A DNA stretch of 64,000 nucleotides from CBDAKK01 sp965196605 (GTDB taxonomy: Bacteria > Spirochaetota > Spirochaetia > WTKD01 > G963693115): NCBI GenBank assembly GCA_965196605.1, contig CBDAKK010000002.1, forward strand, positions 248,001 to 312,000, in the 5' to 3' direction. Under the pieces are notes generated by a model. The model had not been told where the DNA came from. It did not search any database and saw only the letters and a list, made by a program, of their open reading frames with translations. How positions within the stretch are numbered: the first letter of the stretch is position 1; the number at the start of each line of letters is the position of its first letter. Below are positions 52,694 through 61,963 of the stretch, piece by piece. A program made the translations under genes and the position numbers.

Positions 52694-53794
52694 CTACTTC
52701 ACCTGTATCATAACTTCACGCACAATTTTTATAAGCTCGTCATACCCCGCGGCAAACTGCAGTAAGGTACGCGCAGTAGCGCCGTAAGTATCAAACTGTT
52801 GTGGACTCAAGCCCTTTGGCTCATAGGCTTTTTTAAAATCTGTAAAATACCGATTAAGCCCCTTGACTATTGCAGAGTCCACCGCAACATGCATGCGCTC
52901 TTGTACAGCTACGTCGCTTTTGTTAAAGCGCACCTGCCATTTATATGGAATAGTTTCTATAACATTTCCACCTATAAACTCAGACCAGTGGTAGTGGTTA
53001 CGATATGCCGCAGCAAGCAAGGTTGTACGGTACTGCTTTTCCTGATATATCTCATATGCACGCTTCATGCACGCAACGCCCGCCCATTCCAAAATTTCTG
53101 GGTCTACAATAACGCCATCGCGCTCGGCAATTGCTTTCAACCAGTCGTCCAAACGACCGACCATAATGGTACACACGGGGTGTATTTCGCCTACGCTCTT
53201 GCCTTCTGCCTCACGCCGTGCAAGCCCCCGCTCCACCGCTTCAGCTACCGCTATGTCCTGTGGCACGGTGAAACACACGGTGGCATTAACGCTGACCCCC
53301 TCGTAGGTTACCTTTTCAATAGCTTCAATACCCGCTTTGGTAGCAGGTAGTTTTACTTGCATATTGGCGCCAAGCGTTGCAAAATGTAGTGCTTGTTGCA
53401 CAAGTTCTTGAGCATTTTGATAGTACTTTGTATTCGTCTGTATGGAAATTCTCCCCACAGCCTTTGTGGGCGAAAATTGTTTTTTAAGTACCTTTGCGCC
53501 TTCCTTCGCCGCATACTCTATCATGTACCACGCAATGTCATCTTCGGTTGCATGTGGATTATCTTTTATTGCCTTTTTCAAGGTTTTCTCATAAGACGAA
53601 AATTCCTTTTCAAGCACGGTTTTCACAATGACGGGGTTTGTCGTTGCCCCAGTCGCACCACGCGCCACCGCATACTGCAGCTCACCAATAGAACAAGAGT
53701 CGTTCCAATAGCGCGTTGGCGTAGTTGCTGCCATCTCATGCAGTGTATCCTTATATGTTTTTTTAGATGCTTGCTTCTTTGTTGTAGCTGCCAT
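52694..53794 (-). CDS. Transaldolase-family enzyme at the end of an iol operon
   Basis: The 366-residue protein has the transaldolase pattern: GATGATTNPVIVKTVL (matching TTNPSLI), AVGRISIQTN (matching GRISTEVD), and MQVKLPAT with the Schiff-base Lys (about residue 152). It is longer than ordinary transaldolases (about 315), with a basic N-terminal tail and extra C-terminal helices. It follows iolA by 37 bases and has its own AAGGAG. Ordinary transaldolase moves a dihydroxyacetone unit in the pentose phosphate pathway. The neighbours suggest a role in cleaving an inositol-derived keto-sugar phosphate, which is inference. A glycolytic or sulfosugar substrate is also possible. Confidence 0.8.
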   Translation of the reverse strand: MAATTKKQASKKTYKDTLHEMAATTPTRYWNDSCSIGELQYAVARGATGATTNPVIVKTVLEKEFSSYEKTLKKAIKDNPHATEDDIAWYMIEYAAKEGAKVLKKQFSPTKAVGRISIQTNTKYYQNAQELVQQALHFATLGANMQVKLPATKAGIEAIEKVTYEGVSVNATVCFTVPQDIAVAEAVERGLARREAEGKSVGEIHPVCTIMVGRLDDWLKAIAERDGVIVDPEILEWAGVACMKRAYEIYQEKQYRTTLLAAAYRNHYHWSEFIGGNVIETIPYKWQVRFNKSDVAVQERMHVAVDSAIVKGLNRYFTDFKKAYEPKGLSPQQFDTYGATARTLLQFAAGYDELIKIVREVMIQVK

Positions 53795-53831
53795 AATAAC
53801 TCCTTAAATATTGTATGTGTAACTTACTTAT

Positions 53832-55283
53832 TTAACTCATCCAGTCTCGTTTGTCTTCAGGGTTCCACTTTGTGGTAATTTTTATAGTGTCAGTAAAAAA
53901 CTCCACATTAGGCCAACCAGTAATGCCACCTTGCCCAAAACGAGAATGCTTTATTCCCCCAAAGGAAAATGGCTCACGTGGCACGGGAATGCCGATGTTG
54001 ACGCCAACCATGCCCGCCTGCAAGGCTTTTACCGCTTCTTGAGCAACGCGCCCGTTTTGCGTAAAAACAGCGGTGCCATTGCCGTAGGGGGAGGCGTTTT
54101 GTAAACGCAGGGCTTCTTCTAAAGTGCGCGCACTTAAAACTTCAAGCGTGGGACCAAATATTTCCTCCAAGGGCATTGCGCCTTCATGCCCCCGCCAGTC
54201 TATAATAGACGGGCCTATATGGTAGCCACCAGCCATGCCCGCGACCTCCGCTGCGCGCCCATCCACAAGCAACCTTGCACCCGCATGCTTTGCAGCGTCC
54301 AAGTAGTTCTTAATCTTCTCCACCGCATCTTGCGTAACAAGCGGCGGTATATCAAGCCCCGCCTTCATTGTTTTTACGCGCGCAACAATGGCATTGAGTA
54401 TTTTGTCACTATTGCCCACCGTTATTAAGACAGAAGCCGCCATGCAACGCTGCCCCGCCATGCCGCAAAACGCAGCAATAATGTCGTCAGCCGTGTGCTC
54501 ATGCGCGTCTTCGGTAACAAGCATGTAGTTTTTTGCGCCGCCGTACGTCATTGCGCGCTTCAGTGCATGCGTTGCGCGTCTATAGACCGCCTTTGCAACA
54601 GGAGTAGAGCCCACAAAGGTAAGCGCGGCAATGCCTTCATTGTCACATATGCTTTCGACTGTTTCCTTACCGCCAATGACCACGCTCAAAAGCCCCTCGG
54701 GCAAGCCCGCCTGCTTCCACAACTCTGCGCTTTTTATTGCACACAGTGGCGTCACTTCAGACGGTTTCAAGACCACGGCGTTGCCGACCGCAAGGGCATT
54801 AGGCACTGTCCAGTGTGGAACCATAATGGGGAAGTTAAAGGGCGTTATGCTTGCAACAACGCCAAGTGGCACGCGCATGGTTTTACATTCCACGCCACGG
54901 CTCACCTCTTGCACACCGCCAGAAATAAGCTGAGGCAAGGACGCGGCGTATTCAGTAAGCTCAATTGCCTTATCGACACCCGCGTATGCCTCTGCCATGC
55001 TTTTGCCATTTTCAAGATGACACAATTCTGCAAGTTCGTCCCTATGCTTTATAAGCAAGTTCCTATATTCATAGTGCACCTGCACGCGCATTTTTGCCGT
55101 GCACGCCGCCCATGCCTTTTGAGCAGGCTCAGCCGCTTCAACAGCGCGCTGCACATCTTCAGCAGTAGACTCGCGGTAAGACCCAAGCACACTGCCATCC
55201 AGCGGTGAAAAGACTTTCTTTTCCACACCAGATCCTAGACACCGCGTGCCACCTATAACATTATGTATGGCGCCGTATTTCAT
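53832..55283 (-). CDS. iolA: Methylmalonate/malonate-semialdehyde dehydrogenase (acylating)
   Basis: The enzyme turns malonate semialdehyde, the C3 product of inositol breakdown, into acetyl-CoA with CoA and NAD+. The 483-residue aldehyde dehydrogenase has ITPFNFPIMVPHWTVPNAL, LKPSEVTP, the LTFVGSTPVAK cofactor loop and catalytic Cys in GMAGQRCMAAS, the form typical of MmsA/IolA. It lies 17 bases after iolD and before the transaldolase gene. AAGAGG precedes the start. Confidence 0.94.
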   Translation of the reverse strand: MKYGAIHNVIGGTRCLGSGVEKKVFSPLDGSVLGSYRESTAEDVQRAVEAAEPAQKAWAACTAKMRVQVHYEYRNLLIKHRDELAELCHLENGKSMAEAYAGVDKAIELTEYAASLPQLISGGVQEVSRGVECKTMRVPLGVVASITPFNFPIMVPHWTVPNALAVGNAVVLKPSEVTPLCAIKSAELWKQAGLPEGLLSVVIGGKETVESICDNEGIAALTFVGSTPVAKAVYRRATHALKRAMTYGGAKNYMLVTEDAHEHTADDIIAAFCGMAGQRCMAASVLITVGNSDKILNAIVARVKTMKAGLDIPPLVTQDAVEKIKNYLDAAKHAGARLLVDGRAAEVAGMAGGYHIGPSIIDWRGHEGAMPLEEIFGPTLEVLSARTLEEALRLQNASPYGNGTAVFTQNGRVAQEAVKALQAGMVGVNIGIPVPREPFSFGGIKHSRFGQGGITGWPNVEFFTDTIKITTKWNPEDKRDWMS

Positions 55284-55300
55284 TCTTCACACAACCTCTT

Positions 55301-57166
55301 CTAAAACTTCCTCGCTTTACCTCTATGTTCTTCCATAACCGCGTGAGCATCAGTTACCGCACTCTTAGAAGAAACCGAGGGCGTGCCCGCATTCCACCAT
55401 GTATCATAGCCATGCGTCATAGACTTTGCGCTACTCTTCGCATCTATAAGCGCAGGCACACGCGCGCGCAATGCCTTTCGATAGGCCTTTCTCAATTCGT
55501 GTTCTGTAGTGGCAGTACGCGCTATGCAACCATAACTGCGTGCATTTGCAGCAAAATCTATTGGAACGTAGTCTCCATCTAGTTTACCTGTTTTTTCATT
55601 TCTAAATTTACGCTCACAAGCAAACTGCGTAATACCCTGACTGGTTTGCAAATTATCTATGCACTGCCACCCTCCGTTGTCTACAACCAAGACATTTATT
55701 TTTATGCCCTCGGCACGCGCAGTCACTATTTCTTGGTGCATCATAAGATAACTACCATCACCAACCAAAACCCATACTTCGCGCCGCGGCTCGGCAATTT
55801 TCACCCCAATTGCAGCAGCAACCTCATAGCCCATACACGAATAGGCATATTCCAAATGGTATGAACCTTCTGTTCTCACGCGCCACAAGCGCTCCACATC
55901 AGAGGGCAAACTACCCGAAGAACATACAATAACCGCGCTTTTGGGGAGCAACTCCTCGTTCATCATGCCGAGTATGCGCGTTTGACTCAGCTTGCCCTCT
56001 TCAGAAGACTGGGCGCTATAAAGCCTTGCAACTTCAGCATCCCACTCTTTCCTTACCGTGTTGATGTACCCCGCTTCATAGCCTGAAGTGTAGCGCCTTC
56101 TTTTTAATTCCTTGCCCAGTTCTTTGAGCGAAATTTTTGCATCACCAAGAAAAGGGTGTGCATTCATTTTGTATGCATCCATTGCATTTACATTGATGCT
56201 TATAATATCGAGCTCGGGGTTTTGATACTGCCACTTTGACGCAGTGTGAAAGTCGTTAAGCCTTGTACCCACCGCAATGATGCAATCCGCTTCCTTGGCA
56301 ATGCGGTTAGCGGCGGCCGTGCCCGTAGTGCCTATGCCACCTAAATTAAGCGAGTCAACAGAACGCAAGGCGCCCTTCCCGGCCTGCGTTTGGGCATATG
56401 GTATGCCAAAGGCATGCGCAAATTTTTGACAGCGAACTGCCGCGTGTGAATACTTTACCCCACCGCCCAGTATCAGGAGTGGCTTTTTTTTCTGCACAAG
56501 AATGTCAGCAATTCTCTCAACAGCGCCGAGACTTAAAGGCCTCCTCTGTATAACGTGTACGCGTTTTTGAAAAAATTCCTCAGGGTAGTCATAGGACTCT
56601 GCAATGGCATCTTGCGGTAGCGAAAGCGTGACCGCACCTGTGGCGGCGGGGTCGGTGAGCACGCGCATTGCATTAATGGCAGCGCTCATAAGCTGCTCGG
56701 GTCGAGATATTCTGTCCCAATATTTACTTACCGCCTTAAACGCGTCGTTTGAGCTAATGGTGTAATCGTGCTCATGCTCCACCTGCTGCAACACGGGGTC
56801 GGGCTGCCTATTCGCGAATATATCGCCGGGAAGAAACAACACGGGTATGCGGTTTGCTGTTGCCGTTGCCGCAGCGGTTACCATGTTCATGGCACCCGGT
56901 CCTACGGAACTTGATACCGCCATTATTTGTAGTCGGTTTTTCTGCTTCGCAAACCCCATGGCCATATGCCCCGCACCTTGCTCATTTTGGGTGCGGTAAA
57001 ATTTCAAAGACGTCTCCATTTCGGCAAGCGCCTCTCCAATGCCGAGCACGTTACCATGTCCAAAAATGCCCGTAATACCATGTACAAACTTCGTTTGCAC
57101 ACCATCCAATTCTATGTACTGGTTATCTAAAAAACGGACAAGCGCTTGCCCAGTCGTATATTTCAT
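55301..57166 (-). CDS. iolD: 3D-(3,5/4)-trihydroxycyclohexane-1,2-dione hydrolase
   Basis: IolD opens the ring of the inositol-derived dione to 5-deoxyglucuronate, using thiamine diphosphate. The 621-residue product has the N-terminal TPP-type domain (GITGIFGHGNVLGIGEAL, catalytic Glu in NEQGAGHMAMGFAKQ), a central domain with LILGGGVKYSH, and the C-terminal TPP motif VGDGSYLMMHQEIVT. GGAGG lies 7 bases before the ATG. It stands between the transporter genes and iolA. Together with iolA it identifies the operon as inositol related. Confidence 0.95.
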   Translation of the reverse strand: MKYTTGQALVRFLDNQYIELDGVQTKFVHGITGIFGHGNVLGIGEALAEMETSLKFYRTQNEQGAGHMAMGFAKQKNRLQIMAVSSSVGPGAMNMVTAAATATANRIPVLFLPGDIFANRQPDPVLQQVEHEHDYTISSNDAFKAVSKYWDRISRPEQLMSAAINAMRVLTDPAATGAVTLSLPQDAIAESYDYPEEFFQKRVHVIQRRPLSLGAVERIADILVQKKKPLLILGGGVKYSHAAVRCQKFAHAFGIPYAQTQAGKGALRSVDSLNLGGIGTTGTAAANRIAKEADCIIAVGTRLNDFHTASKWQYQNPELDIISINVNAMDAYKMNAHPFLGDAKISLKELGKELKRRRYTSGYEAGYINTVRKEWDAEVARLYSAQSSEEGKLSQTRILGMMNEELLPKSAVIVCSSGSLPSDVERLWRVRTEGSYHLEYAYSCMGYEVAAAIGVKIAEPRREVWVLVGDGSYLMMHQEIVTARAEGIKINVLVVDNGGWQCIDNLQTSQGITQFACERKFRNEKTGKLDGDYVPIDFAANARSYGCIARTATTEHELRKAYRKALRARVPALIDAKSSAKSMTHGYDTWWNAGTPSVSSKSAVTDAHAVMEEHRGKARKF

Positions 57167-57252
57167 ATACTTACCTCCAAAGTAAAAAGTATAATTTTTT
57201 ATTTATGCTGCAAAAAAAAGGGCAATGCACCCGACAGCATTCTGAGATGCTG

Positions 57253-58242
57253 CTATTTTTGCGTTTTCAGTTTTCGTTTCTGAACATCAACTATAACTGC
57301 AATGACGATAATAGCTCCGCGTACTATTTGTTGCCAATAGGGACTCACAAACATGAGGTCAAGCCCGTTTTTAATACTACCTATAATCAGCGTTCCAACT
57401 ATTACACCTGGAATAGTGCCAACCCCTCCATACAAACTTGTTCCACCTATAACCGATGACGCTATGGCATCGAGTTCGTAGAGCATACCACTTGTTGGTT
57501 GCCCACTTGCAACTATTCCCGTCACAATAATACCCGCCAAACCTGACAGAATTCCGGCATACGTATACACAAGCACAAGCGCCTTATCGGTCTTTATTCC
57601 CGAGGCTCTCGCAGCTTGAATATTTCCACCTATCGCAAGAGCATAACGCCCAAAGCGCGTCTTTTCTAACAGAAGGTGAGAAATAATTATAAAAAGAATC
57701 AGAATCCAAATTGGCATTGGAATACCAAGCACCTTGCCTTGCCCTAAAAAAACCAGAGCAGGGTTTAAGTCGCCTATGGTAGCACCCTTTGTAGGCAGAA
57801 GCGCAAGCCCTCGCCCAGCAGTCATCATGCCGAGCGTCGCAATAAACGGCGGAATGTCCATCTTAGTTATTATAACACCATTTATAAATCCTGCAAGCGC
57901 ACCAGCAAACAAACCAACAAATAAAGGCACAATAAGCGGCAATTCGGGCAGCCACGAAATAAATTTTAGCTTTGCGCTCGCAGTTTGTGCAAAAAGCGCC
58001 GTAACAACAGCCGAGAAAGCCACCACCGAACCCGAGGATAAATCTATGCCGGTGGTAATAATAACAATGGTAACCCCCATGGCAATAAGCGCTATGGGCG
58101 TCATGTTCAGCATAACATTTAAAATGTTCGTAATTCGCAAAGTCGTGCCGCCAGTAAGCAAGGCAAAAAACAAAACAATCAAGCCGAGCACAAAGACAAT
58201 GCCCCAATCATAAAAAACATCGTGAATATTTTTCTTTCCCAT
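57253..58242 (-). CDS. Sugar ABC transporter permease (RbsC family), second permease
   Basis: This 329-residue membrane protein has about 8-10 hydrophobic segments and the RbsC/AraH-family patterns GIDLSSGSVVAFSAVVTAL, ATLGMMTAGRGLALL and ASSVIGGTSLYGGVGTIPG, the last being the cytoplasmic loop that meets the ATPase. It would form the membrane channel with the permease coded at 59803. Its ATG follows the ATPase stop by 2 bases. Confidence 0.93.
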   Translation of the reverse strand: MGKKNIHDVFYDWGIVFVLGLIVLFFALLTGGTTLRITNILNVMLNMTPIALIAMGVTIVIITTGIDLSSGSVVAFSAVVTALFAQTASAKLKFISWLPELPLIVPLFVGLFAGALAGFINGVIITKMDIPPFIATLGMMTAGRGLALLPTKGATIGDLNPALVFLGQGKVLGIPMPIWILILFIIISHLLLEKTRFGRYALAIGGNIQAARASGIKTDKALVLVYTYAGILSGLAGIIVTGIVASGQPTSGMLYELDAIASSVIGGTSLYGGVGTIPGVIVGTLIIGSIKNGLDLMFVSPYWQQIVRGAIIVIAVIVDVQKRKLKTQK

Positions 58243-58244
58243 AT

Positions 58245-59789
58245 CTATACTTCGCTTAATTTATAGCGCCCCTCATCAAAAGTCTCCAGCGATTCACCCG
58301 TTGCCAAATGCAGTATTTTTTCCTGCGTTGCTTCTGCGCGTAAAAGCTCGCCAGACTTTTGTCCACCGTGCATCACAATAATGCGGTCTGACATGCCGAG
58401 CACTTCCGGTAGTTCAGACGATATCATAACAATGCTCTTTCCTTGGTTGGCAAGCCCCACCATTATTTTGTGTATTTCAGATTTTGCACCCACATCTATG
58501 CCACGCGTAGGCTCATCTAATATGAGAATGTCGGGGTCCATGAGCAGCCACCGTGCCACCAGTACCTTTTGCTGATTACCTTCGCTGAGCTTAGAAACCA
58601 GCTGCTGTAAATGCGGCGTCTTAATATTAAGCAGTTCACGCTGTTTACGCGAAATTGTCTTTATGTCGCGTTTTTTAAGCACAAGGCCTGCGCGCAGAAA
58701 ATGCTGTATATCCGCCATGATGATGTTGTCCGAAACACTCAAAGACAAATACAACCCGGTACTTTTTCTATCTTCAGTTAACAACGCCATTCTATGGCGT
58801 ATAGCATCCCGAGGATTATCAATAGTTATGCGCTCATTGCGCAAAAACACCTCACCGCCCGTTTTGCAACTAACCCCAAAGAGACACTCCAAAACTTCCG
58901 TGCGCCCTGAACCAACCAGCCCCGCAAAACCGAGTATTTCACCTTTACGCAAGTCAAAACTCACGTTTTCAAAAATGCCTTTGCGGCTTAAATTTTTCAC
59001 AGACAAAACCACGTCCCCAATAGGCACGTCCTGCTTAGGAAACAGGTGCTTCACTTCGCGACCAACCATCATGGTCACCAGCGCTTCTCTCGAAATGTCT
59101 TTCGTTTTTCCGCAGCCCACGTAAGAGCCGTCTCTATACACGGTAATTTCATCGGTTATTTTGTACACCTCATCGAGCTTGTGCGTTATAAAAATAACCG
59201 ACACGCCTTTAGCAACTAAGCCGCGTATCATGGTAAATAAATGCTCAACCTCTGACTCGGTTATAGTACTCGTTGGTTCATCCATGATAATAAGGTCTGC
59301 ATTGTACGAAATTGCCTTTGCAATTTCCACCATCTGCGTTTGCGCCACACTTAAATCTATCATTTTCAGGCTAGGGTCTATGGGTATTTCGAGTTCCTTG
59401 AGGAGCTTCTTAGCGTTTTCATTCATGGCGCGCTTATCCACAAAGCTGCCCATGCGTAAGGGTTCGCGTCCAAGGTATATATTTTCCGCAACGCTCATAT
59501 GAGGCACTGGAGAAAGCTCTTGATGTATCATCGATATGCCTGCTTTGAGAGCATCCTCGGTGGTCTGAAAAATTACGCGCTTACCCCGCAAAAAAAGATC
59601 TTCCTCGTCGGGGTGGTATATGCCTATTAAAATTTTCATGAGCGTGGATTTGCCTGCGCCGTTCTCCCCCATAAGCGCGTGAACCACGCCCTTGCGCACT
59701 TGCAAATTTACTGTGCTCAAGGCCTTAACGCCGGGAAACGACTTTGAAATATTTTTTGCTTCTAGTATGTAATTACAGTCTTCACTCAT
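58245..59789 (-). CDS. Sugar ABC transporter ATP-binding protein (RbsA/MglA family)
   Basis: The 514-residue protein has two fused ABC domains. The first has MGENGAGKSTLMK (Walker A), LSVAQTQMVEIAKA and LIIMDEPTST. The second has GLVGSGRTEVLE, KLSEGNQQKVLVARWL (signature) and ILILDEPTRGID. This double form energises ribose/galactose/inositol-type importers. The start at 59789 lies 13 bases after the end of the first permease gene; a longer frame to 59858 would overlap it and is less likely. Confidence 0.94.
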   Translation of the reverse strand: MSEDCNYILEAKNISKSFPGVKALSTVNLQVRKGVVHALMGENGAGKSTLMKILIGIYHPDEEDLFLRGKRVIFQTTEDALKAGISMIHQELSPVPHMSVAENIYLGREPLRMGSFVDKRAMNENAKKLLKELEIPIDPSLKMIDLSVAQTQMVEIAKAISYNADLIIMDEPTSTITESEVEHLFTMIRGLVAKGVSVIFITHKLDEVYKITDEITVYRDGSYVGCGKTKDISREALVTMMVGREVKHLFPKQDVPIGDVVLSVKNLSRKGIFENVSFDLRKGEILGFAGLVGSGRTEVLECLFGVSCKTGGEVFLRNERITIDNPRDAIRHRMALLTEDRKSTGLYLSLSVSDNIIMADIQHFLRAGLVLKKRDIKTISRKQRELLNIKTPHLQQLVSKLSEGNQQKVLVARWLLMDPDILILDEPTRGIDVGAKSEIHKIMVGLANQGKSIVMISSELPEVLGMSDRIIVMHGGQKSGELLRAEATQEKILHLATGESLETFDEGRYKLSEV

Positions 59790-59802
59790 GAGGTTTTTAC
59801 GT

Positions 59803-60786
59803 TTATGAACGCACCTTGTACTTTTGTTGGTCAACGATAACCGCAGCCACAATGACAATACCCAGCACTATTTGTTGCAAATACGCAGATATGTTCAATA
59901 TGTCCATGCCGTTTTTTATGACGCCTATCATGATGGTCCCCATGACGGTACCCCAAATGGTACCGCGTCCACCGCTAAAACTGGTTCCACCTATAACGGC
60001 AGAAGCTATGGCAAAAAGTTCATAACTCATGCCTAAGCCCGCCTGCCCTGAACCTATGCGAGCAGTGAGCACCAGCGAAGCAACCCCAACCAGAAAGCCC
60101 GCGTAGGTGTACACAAAAATAAGGTATTTGCCCGTATTAATGCCCGAAACATATGCCGCGCGACTGTTAGAACCTATGGCATATATGTACGAGCCTATAT
60201 GCGTGTTGCTCAATATAAAGTGAGTTATAAACGCAAAAATGGCAAATGTCCACACAGGATTTGGAATGAGCAAAAAGAATCCATCTCCAAACATTGTGTT
60301 AAAGTTTTGATTTAAAGCGCTTAATGGCCTGCCGTTAGAGTATATAAACGCGGCTCCACGCGCTATGGTCATCATGCCCAAAGTGATGATAAAAGGCGGA
60401 ATTTTTGCCTTTACTACCACCGTGCCGTTTATGCACCCCACTGCTGCGCCAAGAGCAAGACCCACAAACACCGGAACAAGGATGGGCAAAACAGGCAAAT
60501 TGGGGTACTTAATAAATATGCCAGTATCCTTTTGCGTTTGCAACAAACTAGCGCTCACCACCGAGACAAACGCCAGCAAGGAGCCAGACGAGAGATCTAT
60601 TCCCGTTCTAATGATGATGAGCGTGACGCCAAAGGCTATAATGCCAATAATGCTACTTTGGCGCACAATGCCCAATATATTGCTGAGAGTGAGAAAAGCA
60701 CCGTTTGAAGCAATGGTCAAAAACAGCACCAAGAAAAACAATATGACAAATATGCTGTATTTATGAAAAAAAGCTCTCATATTCAT
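59803..60786 (-). CDS. Sugar ABC transporter permease (RbsC family), first permease
   Basis: The membrane protein of about 327 residues has the same family patterns as the other permease: GIDLSSGSLLAFVSVVSAS, ITLGMMTIARGAAFI and ASAVIGGTSFSGGRGTIWG. The two differ at many positions, so the channel may be a heterodimer. The ATG at 60786 follows a GAGTGAG site; a TTG two codons earlier is unlikely. It lies between the binding-protein and ATPase genes. Confidence 0.93.
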   Translation of the reverse strand: MNMRAFFHKYSIFVILFFLVLFLTIASNGAFLTLSNILGIVRQSSIIGIIAFGVTLIIIRTGIDLSSGSLLAFVSVVSASLLQTQKDTGIFIKYPNLPVLPILVPVFVGLALGAAVGCINGTVVVKAKIPPFIITLGMMTIARGAAFIYSNGRPLSALNQNFNTMFGDGFFLLIPNPVWTFAIFAFITHFILSNTHIGSYIYAIGSNSRAAYVSGINTGKYLIFVYTYAGFLVGVASLVLTARIGSGQAGLGMSYELFAIASAVIGGTSFSGGRGTIWGTVMGTIMIGVIKNGMDILNISAYLQQIVLGIVIVAAVIVDQQKYKVRS

Positions 60787-60886
60787 TTGCAAACACTCAC
60801 TCTATGCTACGACCACTTTATTCAAACTACCAAGCATGACAAGCGCAGCCGTATAAATGGCAACACAACGTGGTTGCCATTTATTT

Positions 60887-61816
60887 TTAGTTTTTGTATT
60901 TTGATGCGTTTTCCTTTGTAACTTTTTCAAAGGGAATTTGTACATCTTGTTTAAAAGACTCTCCATTTACCATTTTCAGTGCAACTTGTATGGAACCCGC
61001 TCCCTGAGCTTTGCCATTTTGAAACACAGTAAGATCTATATCTCCGGCTTCAAGCGCCGCAATACCATCAGCAGATGCATCGACCCCTGTTAGCAACACC
61101 TTGCTTTTCACGCCCTTTTCGAGCAAGGCCTTTGCTGCACCTATGGCCATTTCGTCGTTGTTAGCGAGTATTGCATCAAGGTTACTCCCAGAAGCAAGCC
61201 AGTTTTCAACTACGCTTAAAGCTTCAGGCCTCTGCCAATTTGCTGTTTGTTCTTTCACAATTTTTATGTCTTTGTACTTCTTCAAGTAGTCTTTGACGCC
61301 TTTTGTCCGCCCAATTTGTGGGCCAGAGCCTATGCCTCCAAGCAAAATAGCAATGCGTCCCTTACCACCCAGTTTTTTTGCAATAAATTCGGCTTGCATG
61401 GCACCTGCTTTCTCTTCTGGAGAAGCAACCGCAGCCACTTTTTTGCCCGCGGGTATGTCTTCATCATTGGGTCTTCTGTTGAGATAGACAAGTGGAGTAC
61501 CCGCCTCAACCGCTTTTTTCGTAATGGTGCGAGCAATGTCTTGATTGATAGGATGCACAATAATAGCATCAACGCCACTTGTAATAAAGTTGTCGACTAT
61601 TTTTAACTGTTCCACAGTATCTGACTTTGCATCAGCAACAACAACCTTTACCCCCTGGTTTTTCGCCTCTTGTTTTACGGCATCAAGCACAGTCTGCATA
61701 AAGACATCGTCAAAAGACTGAATTGTAACCCCAAACGTAACCTTGCCCCCTTGCCCACTTGCAAACGCGCCAAAGGCTACAAAAGTTATAAAAAATAACA
61801 CAAATAGTTTCTTCAT
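60887..61816 (-). CDS. Sugar/inositol ABC transporter periplasmic binding protein
   Basis: The 309-residue product has a signal peptide cleaved after AFGAFA (no lipobox Cys), then a type I periplasmic binding fold: VTFGVTIQSFDDVFMQTVLD, DAIIVHPINQDIARTITK, TPLVYLNRRP, ILLGGIGSGPQIGRTKGV and AILANNDEMAIGAAKAL. Such proteins bind ribose, galactose or inositol. A strong GGAGGTG lies 6 bases before the ATG. It is the first gene of the operon with two permeases, the ATPase, iolD, iolA and the transaldolase, so a cyclitol such as myo-inositol is a likely ligand. Confidence 0.94.
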   Translation of the reverse strand: MKKLFVLFFITFVAFGAFASGQGGKVTFGVTIQSFDDVFMQTVLDAVKQEAKNQGVKVVVADAKSDTVEQLKIVDNFITSGVDAIIVHPINQDIARTITKKAVEAGTPLVYLNRRPNDEDIPAGKKVAAVASPEEKAGAMQAEFIAKKLGGKGRIAILLGGIGSGPQIGRTKGVKDYLKKYKDIKIVKEQTANWQRPEALSVVENWLASGSNLDAILANNDEMAIGAAKALLEKGVKSKVLLTGVDASADGIAALEAGDIDLTVFQNGKAQGAGSIQVALKMVNGESFKQDVQIPFEKVTKENASKYKN

Positions 61817-61880
61817 AGAAACACCTCCAGATGATTTTATTACATTTATGATACCAATTTATTACAATAAACAGCAATAG

Positions 61881-61963
61881 ATTATATAAAAACAATTCAT
61901 TTTTATAATAAAGCATCAGATGCTAAAAAAGAATGAAAATTCATATCGTGATTATATCGTGAT
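61881..61963 (-). promoter_or_regulatory. Candidate promoter and operator sites of the binding-protein/iol operon
   Basis: A TATAAT on the minus strand (61881-61886) could start the operon with a leader of about 58 bases. Just upstream are the palindrome AGCATCAGATGCT (61912-61924) and two direct copies of ATATCGTGAT (61943-61952 and 61954-61963), 11 bases or one helix turn apart. These are good candidates for regulator binding. The regulator is unknown. Confidence 0.42.
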
